Source of the DNA: Azoarcus sp.
Lineage (GTDB): Bacteria > Pseudomonadota > Gammaproteobacteria > Burkholderiales > Rhodocyclaceae
Assembly (NCBI GenBank): GCA_031289095.1
Contig: JAITQD010000105.1
Coordinates: 1 to 64,000, forward strand
Length of the DNA stretch: 64,000 bases
Direction: 5' to 3'
Shown here: positions 11,261-19,703 of the stretch, in pieces
Position numbering within the stretch: position 1 is the stretch's first letter
Layout of the letters: each line of letters begins with the position of its first letter
Position numbers and translations under genes: made by a program
The notes under the pieces: model-generated
Seen by the model: only the letters and a program-made list of their open reading frames with translations
Databases searched by the model: none
What the model was told of the DNA's origin: nothing

Positions 11261-11989
11261 TTATAACTTGTGATGTACTTCTTTTCCTATATAGAAGTTT
11301 GTTTCAAGATTTTCAGGATACTTTATAAATTCGCCATTATAGTTCGCAACTTTTTTGAATAAGAAAAAATTAGTGACTGCCATGGATGGCAATATTTTAC
11401 TCAAATATTTTGCGATAAATGGCGAAAATGGATAAAAATTACTACCTTTAAATAGAGTGAGTTCGTAACCGTTTGCCCAGCAAGAATTCATGAAATTGCA
11501 CAGATCATGTTTTGTGAATCCCCGAAGATGTGCGGACGAATTTTTTATACATGTTGGATGCCTTCCCATCATAAGCAGTATGCGATTATGAAACGATGCT
11601 AAGTTAGGGACGCCTATATATAAATATCCTCCAATTTCTAATACCCTGCTAATCTGATCCAATACCCAATAAATCTCTTTTATGTGCTCTAAAACCTGGT
11701 TGGCTACAATAAAATCAAAACTATTGTCAGGATACGGGAATACGAACCTTTCAATATTTATGTTCGAGACCCGGATTCCTTTTGATGAAACGTAATTTGC
11801 ATAATGTATATTGGATTCTATGCCTTCACAATGAACGTTTGGATGTATATTTTTAATAATATCAATGTCTGAGCCGTGTCCAATGCCGACATCAAGAACG
11901 GAAGAAATTTTTAGTTTACTTGCCCAGTTCGCAAGAATCTCTCTCCCATAGTTTAGCCCTTGATCTTCTTTGTGAATTTCTGAAGACAT
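11261..11989 (-). CDS. class I SAM-dependent methyltransferase, AT-rich (probable foreign gene)
   Basis: The start was chosen at MSSEIHKED because AGGAG lies 5 bp upstream; the ORF-track extension to 12181 runs into a transposase-like relic. 242 residues with SAM motif I LDVGIGHGSD and acidic motif FDFIVANQVLEHI, of the Methyltransf_11/UbiE-like superfamily. The substrate is unknown; such single genes often act on sugars or surface glycans. Base composition is strikingly AT-rich and rich in Asn, Ile and Lys compared with every neighbour, indicating recent acquisition. No partner genes are beside it. Confidence 0.82.
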   Translation of the reverse strand: MSSEIHKEDQGLNYGREILANWASKLKISSVLDVGIGHGSDIDIIKNIHPNVHCEGIESNIHYANYVSSKGIRVSNINIERFVFPYPDNSFDFIVANQVLEHIKEIYWVLDQISRVLEIGGYLYIGVPNLASFHNRILLMMGRHPTCIKNSSAHLRGFTKHDLCNFMNSCWANGYELTLFKGSNFYPFSPFIAKYLSKILPSMAVTNFFLFKKVANYNGEFIKYPENLETNFYIGKEVHHKL

Positions 11990-12022
11990 TTCAACTCCTG
12001 ACAAAAGCGGAAGTACTCTGTT

Positions 12023-12136
12023 TTTCGACGCAGCATGATACCGCAGACATGGTGAGCGGCAAATTGCGCGGGTGGCACTGTAAGGACGCACTTCGTCGTA
12101 GTCGCGCCGGAAGCCGTGCATCAGCGGTCGAAGACA
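12023..12136 (-). pseudogene. possible IS3-family transposase C-terminal relic
   Basis: The minus-strand translation upstream of the methyltransferase start reads FRRDYDEVRPYSATRA, close to the end of IS3-type integrase cores (consensus WRRDYNEVRPHSAL). Only about 35 residues can be recognised and no start, DDE residues or inverted ends are seen. It is GC-rich, unlike the adjoining methyltransferase, so the boundary between the two lies near 12000. The match is short, hence the low confidence. Confidence 0.4.
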
Positions 12137-12198
12137 GCCCCATTCCCGGGCCGCTGCCGTAAAATCCCTCCTTTCCTGCAACGCGCGCCTTCACGCCC

Positions 12199-14091
12199 AT
12201 GACGCTTCATCCCACCCGTTTCGATGTCATCGTCGTCGGCGGCGGCCATGCGGGCACCGAGGCCGCGTTGGCGGCGGCGCGCATGGGGTGCCGCACCCTG
12301 TTGCTGACCCACAATTTCGAGACCCTCGGCGCGATGAGCTGCAACCCGTCGATTGGCGGCATCGGCAAGGGGCATCTGGTCAAGGAAGTCGACGCCCTGG
12401 GGGGGGCGATGGCGGCGGCGGCGGATGAGGCGGGCATCCAGTTCCGCATCCTCAATGCGTCCAAGGGGCCGGCAGTGCGGGCGACGCGGGCGCAGGCCGA
12501 CCGCGTGCTCTACAAGGCCGCCATCCGGCGGCAGCTGGAGAACCAGGCCAATCTGTGGCTTTTCCAGCAGGCGGTCGATGACCTCCTCGTGGAAGGCGGA
12601 CGCGCGACGGGCGTTGTCACCCAGATCGGGCTGCGGTTTGCGGCGGAGACGGTGGTGCTCACCGCCGGCACCTTTCTCAATGGCCTGATTCACGTCGGGC
12701 TGGCGCATTACCCGGCGGGCCGCGCCGGCGATCCGCCCGCGATCCGGCTTGGCGAACGCCTGAAAGAACTCGGCCTGCCGCAAGGCCGCCTCAAGACCGG
12801 CACCCCGCCCCGGCTCGACGCCCGCAGCATCGACTTCTCCGGCATGACGGTGCAGCCCGGCGACACGCCATTGCCGGTATTCGGCTTTCTGGGCCATCCG
12901 GCACAGCATCCGGCGCAACGGCCCTGCTGGGTGACGCAAACCAACCCCCGCACCCACGACCTCATCCGCGCCAATCTCGACCGTTCGCCGATGTACACCG
13001 GCGTAATAGAAGGCGTGGGGCCGCGCTACTGCCCGTCCATCGAAGACAAAATCCACCGCTTCGCCGGGCGCGACAGCCACCACGTCTTTCTCGAACCGGA
13101 AGGACTGGCGACACATGAAATATACCCGAACGGAATTTCTACTTCGCTGCCCTACGACGTGCAGCTCGACCTTGTGCACACGATTGCCGGACTGGAAAAC
13201 GCGCACATCCTGCGCCCCGGCTACGCCATCGAATACGACTATTTCGATCCGCGCCACCTGCGTTCGTCGCTGGAGACGCGCGAAATCGGCGGTCTGTTTT
13301 TCGCTGGACAGATCAACGGCACCACCGGCTACGAAGAAGCGGCGGCGCAAGGGCTGCTCGCGGGCCTGAACGCCGCGTTGCGGGCGCAAGGGCGCGAGCC
13401 GTGGCGTCCGCGCCGCGACGAAGCCTACCTGGGCGTGATGGTGGACGACCTCATCACGCGCGGCGTCTCCGAACCGTACCGGATGTTCACCTCTCGCGCC
13501 GAATACCGCCTGCAACTGCGCGAAGACAACGCCGACCTGCGGCTCACCGAAAAAGGGCGCGAACTCGGCCTGGTGGACGATGTGCGCTGGGAAGCCTTCT
13601 GCACCAAGCGTGAGGCGATCGAACGCGGGGCGGCGGCGCTGAAAACGGCGTGGGCGCGGCCCGAAGCGATTCCCGCCGCCGAACAGGAGCGGGTGCTCGG
13701 CAAGCTGCTGGAGCGCGAGACGCGCTACTTCGACCTCCTGCGCCGCCCGGACGTGAGCTGGGAGGCGCTGATGTCGCTGCCCGGCGCGCCCGTCCCCGGC
13801 ATCGACGACGAGCGCGTCATCGAGCAGATCGGCATCGCCGCCAAGTACCAGGGCTACATCGACCGCCAGCGGGACGAAGTTGCCCGCCAGTCGCATGCTG
13901 GAGAATGGCGGCTGCCGGAAGACATCGACTACGCCGAAGTGCGCGGCCTCTCCAGCGAGGTGCGGCAAAAACTCGCCACGGCCCGTCCCGAAACCATCGC
14001 CCAGGCGAGTCGGGTGCAGGGCGTGACGCCTGCGGCAATTTCGCTTTTGCTGGTGTGGCTCAAGCGCCGCGAAGCGGCGGTGCAGTCATGA
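12199..14091 (+). CDS. mnmG: tRNA U34 carboxymethylaminomethyl modification enzyme MnmG (GidA)
   Basis: 630 residues. N-terminal FAD-binding [17 protein letters not shown], family signatures [15 protein letters not shown] and [11 protein letters not shown], and the C-terminal helical domain that binds MnmE. With MnmE it installs the cmnm5 group on wobble uridine of tRNAs in the cytoplasm. It overlaps rsmG by an ATGA junction, the classic gidA-gidB pair. The promoter must lie within the short region carrying the transposase relic. Confidence 0.98.
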   Translation: MTLHPTRFDVIVVGGGHAGTEAALAAARMGCRTLLLTHNFETLGAMSCNPSIGGIGKGHLVKEVDALGGAMAAAADEAGIQFRILNASKGPAVRATRAQADRVLYKAAIRRQLENQANLWLFQQAVDDLLVEGGRATGVVTQIGLRFAAETVVLTAGTFLNGLIHVGLAHYPAGRAGDPPAIRLGERLKELGLPQGRLKTGTPPRLDARSIDFSGMTVQPGDTPLPVFGFLGHPAQHPAQRPCWVTQTNPRTHDLIRANLDRSPMYTGVIEGVGPRYCPSIEDKIHRFAGRDSHHVFLEPEGLATHEIYPNGISTSLPYDVQLDLVHTIAGLENAHILRPGYAIEYDYFDPRHLRSSLETREIGGLFFAGQINGTTGYEEAAAQGLLAGLNAALRAQGREPWRPRRDEAYLGVMVDDLITRGVSEPYRMFTSRAEYRLQLREDNADLRLTEKGRELGLVDDVRWEAFCTKREAIERGAAALKTAWARPEAIPAAEQERVLGKLLERETRYFDLLRRPDVSWEALMSLPGAPVPGIDDERVIEQIGIAAKYQGYIDRQRDEVARQSHAGEWRLPEDIDYAEVRGLSSEVRQKLATARPETIAQASRVQGVTPAAISLLLVWLKRREAAVQS

Positions 14092-14738
14092 GCGTGCTCG
14101 CCCCCCACGCCCGCAGCCTGGCGGATGGCATTGCCGCGCTCGGCATTGCGTCCGCGCCGGGGCTGCACGCGCGCCTTCTGGCCTTCGGCGAACTGCTGCT
14201 GAAGTGGAACCGGGTCTACAACCTCACCGCAATCAGCGACCCGGCGGAAATCGTCACCCATCACCTGCTCGACTCCCTTGCCGTGCAGCCCTTGATCGCA
14301 GGCCTGCGCACGCTGGTGGATGTCGGGTCGGGCGCGGGACTGCCGGGCATTCCGCTCGCGCTCGCCTGCCCTGGTTTGGCCATCCATTCAGTCGAAGCAG
14401 TGGGCAAGAAAGCGAGCTTTCAACAACAGGCGAAAATCGAATTACGGCTGGACAACTTCAACATCCTCAACCGCCGGGTCGAAGCGATCAAACCGGCGGA
14501 TTTACCCGCCGGAGGCGTGGAGGGCGTCATCTCGCGCGCTTTCTCCAGTCTGGCCGACTTCGTGCGTCTCGCGGGCCCTCTGGCAAAAACCGATGGCGTC
14601 CTGTACGCGATGAAAGGCGCGCGCCCGGACGACGAAATCAGGGCGCTGCCCCCCGGCTGGCGCATTGCGGACGTACGGGTGCTGACGGTGCCGGGGCTAG
14701 GCGCCGAACGGCATGTGCTGTCGATCAGGCGAGGGTAA
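14088..14738 (+). CDS. rsmG: 16S rRNA (guanine527-N7)-methyltransferase RsmG (GidB)
   Basis: 216 residues; the start is the ATG overlapping the mnmG stop. The Rossmann-type SAM site [17 protein letters not shown] and the family motif [11 protein letters not shown] are present, along with the ISRAFSSL block. It methylates G527 in the 530 loop of 16S rRNA. It is translationally coupled to mnmG. The parAB genes often found next are absent here; a PEP-CTERM protein follows instead. Confidence 0.97.
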   Translation: MSVLAPHARSLADGIAALGIASAPGLHARLLAFGELLLKWNRVYNLTAISDPAEIVTHHLLDSLAVQPLIAGLRTLVDVGSGAGLPGIPLALACPGLAIHSVEAVGKKASFQQQAKIELRLDNFNILNRRVEAIKPADLPAGGVEGVISRAFSSLADFVRLAGPLAKTDGVLYAMKGARPDDEIRALPPGWRIADVRVLTVPGLGAERHVLSIRRG

Positions 14739-14812
14739 GCGCACCTGCCGTTCCGCGACGGAATGTGTAATAATTACGATTCCTTTTATTTTATTTTTGG
14801 AGAAATTTTTCC

Positions 14813-15670
14813 ATGTCGCTGAAAAGTTTGGCATTGGGCGTTGCTGCGGCTAGCCTATTGAGTGGAACGGCCTGGGCCGATACGATTGATGTGCCACTTT
14901 CGTGGTACGGAATTTCGTTGTCCGGAACCACCATGGAGCGGGGGTTTTACGTTGAACTGCACTCCCCCAGCGAAGTAGGGTATTTCGATGAAGAGGTCGA
15001 CCTTGGTTTTTCTGCTTACCTTCACACCTGGATGACTGGCTCCACCTGGATCAATGACCTGCAAATAGTGCCCTATTTCGACCCCGACAGCGTTGAGGAT
15101 CGTTATGGTCATGAGAACGGCTATTACAGTTTCATCAACGAAAATATATCTTCCCAATATTCTCTTGGCGAGAACGGCGTGCTGCTTTATGCCGAATATG
15201 CCTACACAAACCCTGTGACGGGCGAACTTGAGTCTTGGCAGTACGATCAAGATCAGTTCGGTAACGGAGCCGTTTATACCTACAGTCTCACCAACAGCGA
15301 TGGGGAACTGCTTGACAGCAACGACACGCCTTTCGATGAGGCGCAACTGCTGGCCCGGATACGGGGTGATTTTCCGCTGTCAGGGGTTGGCATATTCGAC
15401 TTCGAGAATTCCTGGGTCGAATACGAAGGCATTGGCCGTGTCTCCCTGGCGTCTATCCTGGCGACCGATGACTACGAAGGCAACGGAACCCATCGTGTCG
15501 ACTTCTACGACGGCATAGTCGACCTTAGGTGGGGCTCCGACGCAGCAGTCACGGGGATACTGCTTGCCTACAATCTTCAGCCCGTGCCGGAACCGGAAAC
15601 CTGGGCCATGCTGCTGGCCGGTCTGGGCTTGACGGGTCTGGCCGCACGGCGGCGCAAGGCGCTGGTCTGA
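14813..15670 (+). CDS. PEP-CTERM sorting domain-containing exported protein
   Basis: 285 residues. Signal peptide to about residue 22 (GTAWA), an acidic body rich in Tyr, Asp and Asn with no domain I recognise, then the C-terminal sorting tail VPEPETWAMLLAGLGLTGLAARRRK (VPEP, hydrophobic helix, basic end). Such proteins are processed by EpsH-type exosortases and linked to exopolysaccharide and biofilm matrix. GGAG lies upstream of the ATG. Composition is more AT-rich than the flanking genes. No exosortase is in this window. Confidence 0.92.
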   Translation: MSLKSLALGVAAASLLSGTAWADTIDVPLSWYGISLSGTTMERGFYVELHSPSEVGYFDEEVDLGFSAYLHTWMTGSTWINDLQIVPYFDPDSVEDRYGHENGYYSFINENISSQYSLGENGVLLYAEYAYTNPVTGELESWQYDQDQFGNGAVYTYSLTNSDGELLDSNDTPFDEAQLLARIRGDFPLSGVGIFDFENSWVEYEGIGRVSLASILATDDYEGNGTHRVDFYDGIVDLRWGSDAAVTGILLAYNLQPVPEPETWAMLLAGLGLTGLAARRRKALV

Positions 15671-15694
15671 CGGCTGTCCCGCCCGCCGCATCCA

Positions 15695-15734
15695 GATAAA
15701 AACCCCGTCTTCCGCGCATCGTGCGGAAGACGGG
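15695..15734 (-). terminator. rho-independent terminator (minus strand)
   Basis: A perfect 12-bp stem CCCGTCTTCCGC/GCGGAAGACGGG with a 7-nt loop. Read on the minus strand it is followed by GTTTTTATC, so it ends the DUF2892/AhpD-like operon. The same hairpin can also form at the end of the convergent PEP-CTERM transcript but lacks a T-run in that direction. Confidence 0.88.
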
Positions 15735-15746
15735 TGTTCCTGAGTC

Positions 15747-15971
15747 TCAGGACTTCTTGCCGATCAAGCAGTTGCCCGACGCGCAGCCGCCTTTGGCGGT
15801 GTTGATGCCCAGCAGCGAATAAGCCGGGCAAAAGCGGAAAACGGCGCTCAACAGCGGCAGAACGCCGAGCCAGCCCCACCAAGTGACGATCCCGGTCGCG
15901 GCGAGCGCGACGAGGACGAGCCCCACGACTGCGCGCAAGGCGCGGTCGGAACAACCTACATTGATTTTCAT
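15747..15971 (-). CDS. DUF2892 (YgaP-like) small inner-membrane protein
   Basis: 74 residues. The start at MKINVGCSDR matches the conserved N-terminus of the family; two hydrophobic helices (about 11-29 and 33-47) surround a short turn, followed by CPAYSLLGINTAKGGCASGNC. The Pro-Cys-rich tail is typical of DUF2892 domains, which are often fused to or beside rhodaneses. The role is unknown, perhaps sulfur or redox related. It lies 28 bp downstream of an AhpD-like gene on the same strand, and the terminator at 15695-15734 ends the pair. Confidence 0.85.
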   Translation of the reverse strand: MKINVGCSDRALRAVVGLVLVALAATGIVTWWGWLGVLPLLSAVFRFCPAYSLLGINTAKGGCASGNCLIGKKS

Positions 15972-15999
15972 GCTGCATTCTCTCCGTTTTGGGGACAAA

Positions 16000-16353
16000 T
16001 CAGGCTTTCGCGGCGGAAAACTCATCGAAGGCCGTCATCGCCTCAAGTGCCCACATCATTGAGGGGCCGCCGCCCATCTGGATGGCGACGCCGAGCGTTT
16101 CCATCACTTCGGCGCGGGTCGCCCCCAGTTTTACCAGCATCTGCGCATGGAACGCGACGCAACCTTCGCAACGCGACGCCACGCCGAGCGCCAGCGCAAT
16201 CAGTTCCTTGGTCTTGCCGTCGAGCGCTCCGTCGGCGATGGCCGCCTTGCCGAGTTCCTGAAAACTTTTCATGACGCCGGGAATGGCGGCGGCCAGTTCC
16301 TTCATGCGGCTCATGTTCTTTTTGCCAGCATCCTGGTATTGCGTACTGCTCAT
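16000..16353 (-). CDS. carboxymuconolactone decarboxylase/AhpD-like protein
   Basis: 117 residues from the Met with AGGAG 7-8 bp upstream; the ORF-track extension to 16542 has no support. The family pattern is clear: KELIALALGVASRCEGCVAFH, with the CxxCxxxH redox centre of AhpD-type alkylhydroperoxidases. These small helical proteins form oligomers and reduce peroxides through the Cys pair. It is the first gene of a two-gene unit with the DUF2892 protein. The upstream region is very AT-rich with an imperfect palindrome (AATATTTATAAAATACTAATATT) that could be an operator. Confidence 0.9.
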   Translation of the reverse strand: MSSTQYQDAGKKNMSRMKELAAAIPGVMKSFQELGKAAIADGALDGKTKELIALALGVASRCEGCVAFHAQMLVKLGATRAEVMETLGVAIQMGGGPSMMWALEAMTAFDEFSAAKA

Positions 16354-16629
16354 CGTGTTTCTCCTGTGAAAAGGCACAAAGGCCCGAAATTCATCACCAA
16401 ACGCCCGACCGTCCATATGCACGGAAGCGTTCCCGGCGGGGACTATAACACAATATTTATAAAATACTAATATTTTGGATGGTAAATAAAACAATGCTTT
16501 TATCATTAGTTCATGTGTAATCGACTCACTACGATCCGCCACCGCGGCACGTTACATTCACGTACAACAACACTTCAAGGGGGCGGTTACACTCACGGCC
16601 TCGATTTTTGTCATTGACAGGAAAGGGGC

Positions 16630-17964
16630 ATGAAACGGATCAAATGGATTTACGGCGTGTCGTTCGCCGTGTTGTCCGCGTTGTGGCTGCTCGCCGAGCA
16701 GCCGTGGGCGCAGAGCTATGACTTCTTTCGGCTGCGCAGCGCAATCGTCAATTACACGGGCATTCTGGCGATGGGGGCGATGAGCGTCGCGATGATGCTG
16801 GCCATTCGCCCGATGTGGGTGGAACCCTTGCTGGGCGGGCTGGATAAAAGCTACCGCCTGCACAAATGGCTGGGTATCGGTGCGCTGGTGACGGGCGTGC
16901 TGCACTGGTTGTGGGCGCAAGGGGCGAAATGGGCAGTGGGCTGGGGATGGCTCACAAAGCCTGTGCGCGGCCCGCGACCGGAATACGACAACCTGGTTTT
17001 CCGGTTTTTCCAGCAGGTGCACGAGTTTGCCGAGCATTCGGGTGAATGGGCGTTCTATGCGGCGGCGGCGCTGATTGTGCTGGCGCTGATCAAATATTTT
17101 CCGTACCGCTGGTTTTTCAAAACGCACCGGTTGATCGCCATCGCCTACCTGGTGCTGGCGTTTCACTCCGTGGTGCTGATCAGGATTTCATACTGGCAAA
17201 GCCCGGTGGCCTGGGTGATGGCCTTACTCATCGCTGGCGGCGTGGCGGGCGTGGTGCTGAGTCTGACGCGCCGCATCGGCCAGCAACGCCGGGCGCTGGG
17301 TAAGGTGGAAGCACTCGCCTACAACCAGAACCATCGCGTGCTGAAGGTAGACATCCGTTTCGATAAGGATCGCTGGGAAGGCCACCGCGCCGGGCAGTTC
17401 GCATTCGTCACCTTTGACGACGGCGAGGGCGCGCATCCGTTCACCATTTCGTCGGCATGGAATGACGACGGCTTGCTGCATTTTCACGTCAAGGAACTGG
17501 GCGATTACACCAATCGCCTTTCCGCCACACTCAAGGCGGGAGACCGCGCCACAGTCGAAGGCCCCTACGGCTGCTTCCGCTTCGAGAGCGACAGGCCGCA
17601 GCAGGTCTGGGTAGCGGGCGGTATCGGCATCACGCCGTTCATGGCGCGCATGGAGGAACGCATGCAGCGGGGCGAAACAAAGAATGCGGTCGACCTGTTC
17701 TACAGCGTGAAAAACCCGGACGAGGCTTTTATTGCCGGGCTGCGCCAGTCCGCCGAGGCGGCGGGTGTGGCGCTGCACGTCGTCGACAGTGACCGCGACG
17801 GTTTTTTCGATGCGGACAAACTGCGCGCCGCCGTGCCGCAATGGCAGGACGCATCGGTATGGTTCTGCGGCCCAGCAGGTTTCGGACAGGCGCTGCGGCA
17901 AGGGCTGAAACAAGCCGGTTTCGACGGCAGCCACTTCCATCAGGAACTGTTCGATATGCGCTGA
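16630..17964 (+). CDS. ferric reductase-like transmembrane NAD(P)H oxidoreductase
   Basis: 444 residues. An N-terminal membrane domain of about six helices with paired His residues for two b-hemes (YRLHKWLG, GVLHW, KTHRLIA, AFHSVVL). An FAD-binding ferredoxin-reductase domain follows (about 220-330, AHPFTISSAW), then a C-terminal NAD(P)-binding domain (VAGGIGITPFMARMEE, WFCGPAGFG). This layout moves electrons from NAD(P)H across the inner membrane, as in ferric reductases and NOX-like enzymes. GGAAAGGGG lies before the ATG. It lies just upstream of a Fur-box gene and the pilus-like locus, which supports an iron role (inference). Confidence 0.92.
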   Translation: MKRIKWIYGVSFAVLSALWLLAEQPWAQSYDFFRLRSAIVNYTGILAMGAMSVAMMLAIRPMWVEPLLGGLDKSYRLHKWLGIGALVTGVLHWLWAQGAKWAVGWGWLTKPVRGPRPEYDNLVFRFFQQVHEFAEHSGEWAFYAAAALIVLALIKYFPYRWFFKTHRLIAIAYLVLAFHSVVLIRISYWQSPVAWVMALLIAGGVAGVVLSLTRRIGQQRRALGKVEALAYNQNHRVLKVDIRFDKDRWEGHRAGQFAFVTFDDGEGAHPFTISSAWNDDGLLHFHVKELGDYTNRLSATLKAGDRATVEGPYGCFRFESDRPQQVWVAGGIGITPFMARMEERMQRGETKNAVDLFYSVKNPDEAFIAGLRQSAEAAGVALHVVDSDRDGFFDADKLRAAVPQWQDASVWFCGPAGFGQALRQGLKQAGFDGSHFHQELFDMR

Positions 17965-18112
17965 TGGACGGGCGCTGTGACGACGCGCCAACACTGTCTG
18001 TTTGTCTCTCCCCGATAAGGTGGCGGGTGCGCTTTTGAAAGCGCTACGCAACTCGCTTGGGTGAAACGCCCTTCGGGCGCGTGGCCGTAACCCTCCCGAC
18101 AGGTAAAAACGC

Positions 18113-18140
18113 TTGACGATGTTAATAATAACTATTATCG
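18113..18140 (+). promoter_or_regulatory. Fur box overlapping a putative sigma-70 promoter
   Basis: GTTAATAATAACTATTATC at 18121-18139 matches the 19-bp Fur consensus GATAATGATAATCATTATC at 15 of 19 positions by direct comparison. TTGACG at 18113-18118 with TATCGT at 18135-18140 (16 bp spacing) would be the promoter, so Fur would block the -10 region when iron is plentiful. It drives the small ORF at 18178 and possibly the long locus beyond. Confidence 0.7.
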
Positions 18141-18177
18141 TTTGCATCAATCGAACGGCTGGGAGGAAAAACCCCAG

Positions 18178-18396
18178 ATGCAAAACCTGGAAAAAACAGC
18201 GGACGGCAAGGCCGTCCAGTCCAACGGCCAGGTGTTGTCCAAGCTCAATGAGCTTTACATGGAAGCCTTTGCCCACGACGGATTTGCGGAAATCCGGGTG
18301 GAACTACGCATCCTGCGGCGCGGGCAGAAGGAAGTCATTTTGCATTGCGGCAAGCAATACCGGTTTGTTGTGGACTACGCGCCTTCCGCATCTTAG
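18178..18396 (+). CDS. small conserved-looking protein of unknown function, Fur-box controlled
   Basis: 72 residues, chosen at the ATG behind GGGAGGAAAA; an alternative in-frame TTG lies 36 bp upstream. The sequence is charged and soluble, with a compact domain ending ELRILRRGQKEVILHCGKQYRFVVDY. There is no signal peptide, membrane segment or metal-binding cluster (one Cys). I do not recognise the function. The size and position behind a Fur box recall HemP/HmuP-type hemin uptake regulators, but the characteristic HemP ending is absent. It lies between the ferric reductase and the first prepilin gene. Confidence 0.75.
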   Translation: MQNLEKTADGKAVQSNGQVLSKLNELYMEAFAHDGFAEIRVELRILRRGQKEVILHCGKQYRFVVDYAPSAS

Positions 18397-18443
18397 GAAG
18401 GCGGCATTTCCGGCCAGGATGGGCCTGGCGGATGAAGAAAACT

Positions 18444-18541
18444 GGCTGGCGACGTGGGGTCGCGGCGAAACCTGTCGGCAAAGCGCCGACTCTTTCGTGC
18501 AAAACCCGGCCAAGGCGTTCCCGAGGGGGGGAACCGAAGCC
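18444..18541 (+). ncRNA. structured 5' leader upstream of the first prepilin gene (possible riboswitch)
   Basis: The 170 bp gap before the prepilin gene folds by eye into a three-way junction. A closing stem GGCT/AGCC (18444-18447/18538-18541) encloses hairpin GTCGGC-AAAGC-GCCGAC (18474-18490) and hairpin GTTCCC-GAGGGG-GGGAAC (18517-18534). Single-stranded joints read GCGAAACC, GTGCAAAACCCGGCC and CCGA. Topology and joints recall the GEMM (c-di-GMP-I) class, which often controls pilus genes, but the invariant GCAAAGCC and GNRA loop are not exact. Structured RNA is plausible; the class is uncertain. Confidence 0.35.
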
Positions 18542-18566
18542 GAAAATTCATCCATCAGGAGCTTAT

Positions 18567-19580
18567 ATGTCCATGCTGTCCAAACTGTCGGCCATGTCCG
18601 GAGCCGAACTGAAGTCCAAGCTGCAAACCGTCGATGCCGCCGCCGTCAAGAGCCGCGGCCTGCGCCGGAAATTTGAGAAGATTCGCGCCAAGGAAGGCGG
18701 CTTCACGCTGCTGGAACTGCTGGTCGTGGTCGCCATTCTCGCCGCCATCGCGGGTACCGCCACCATCATGTTGCAAGATACCGACCGCAAGGGCGCGGCG
18801 GCTGCGCACGTGGCGATGATGGATGAACTCTCGAAGGGTATCCAGACTTATCGCGTGTTGAATGGCGGCGTATATCCCGACATTTGGGATTCGCTTCTTG
18901 CCTCTGCTGACGGTTCGATGACAGGTGCTGCAAAGCTCGCAATCGTCAGCGATGACCTAGCTGGCAATCTGGATTTCGCCGCTACGGTGAATACCGCCGA
19001 AGTCGCCGCGCTGAACGCTGCGGGCATCCATCTGGTTCGTGTCGTGAACACAAGCTCGACCATCCCGGGCTATGCAGGCACCGCCTCTTGCGCGAATGAT
19101 CTGACCGACACCGGCATTCAGGCGCTGATCAATGACAAGAGCAATGATGTCACGCCGCAGAATATCTTCCGTATTCCAGAAGCCAACGGTTGCGGCGATG
19201 CCGCGCATCATGAGTTGGCGGACGGCGATACCGTCGCTGAATGGACGGGTGGCCCGGAACGTGTCGGTGTGCCGATTGGTGCGCCGGCAGGAACCAACCG
19301 GCTGGTCGCTTTCGGTATCGGCCCGGATTCCACGCTGTTCGAGCCGACCCGGATTGGCGCGATGTCCAACTCGCCCGTTTATCGCCACGTCGCCAGCGAT
19401 GAGTACAACCGCTTCATCGTGCTCTTCAACTTGAATCCGACGCTTCAGGTTTGGGAAGACGGCACCGGCTATGTGCACAAAGCCGGCGGCGGTCAGGTTT
19501 CCTTCCAGGCCATCATCGACGGCGCGGGCGACACCAAGGACGAAGAACTGGGCGAAGTCGACAACGTGCGTCCGACTTGA
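18567..19580 (+). CDS. prepilin-like protein with long cytoplasmic leader
   Basis: 337 residues from the ATG with AGGAG 7 bp upstream; the earlier ORF-track start has no support. A basic N-terminus of 45 residues precedes the type III signal GGFTLLELLVVVAILAAIAG, with cleavage expected after Gly45 and Glu at +5. The periplasmic part is large (~270 residues), with scattered Cys and no recognised domain. The leader is far longer than the 6-25 residues usual for type IV pilins. As the first gene after the structured leader it may be the main pilin or pseudopilin of the locus. Confidence 0.88.
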   Translation: MSMLSKLSAMSGAELKSKLQTVDAAAVKSRGLRRKFEKIRAKEGGFTLLELLVVVAILAAIAGTATIMLQDTDRKGAAAAHVAMMDELSKGIQTYRVLNGGVYPDIWDSLLASADGSMTGAAKLAIVSDDLAGNLDFAATVNTAEVAALNAAGIHLVRVVNTSSTIPGYAGTASCANDLTDTGIQALINDKSNDVTPQNIFRIPEANGCGDAAHHELADGDTVAEWTGGPERVGVPIGAPAGTNRLVAFGIGPDSTLFEPTRIGAMSNSPVYRHVASDEYNRFIVLFNLNPTLQVWEDGTGYVHKAGGGQVSFQAIIDGAGDTKDEELGEVDNVRPT

Positions 19581-19703
19581 TTGCGTAACCCTGTTGCATC
19601 CCGCATGAAGGACGCTTTTTCTCCTGTCTTGCCTTTCATGCCCTGGCGGGCGCTCTTTCCCGGAGCGCCTGCTTTTTTGCCCAATCTGCCGTATCCCTTC
19701 TCC

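Noticed and set aside
11990-12181. N-terminal extension of the methyltransferase ORF to 12181
   Set aside because: The AGGAG site directly before the Met at 11989 and the abrupt composition change show the extension is not part of the gene.
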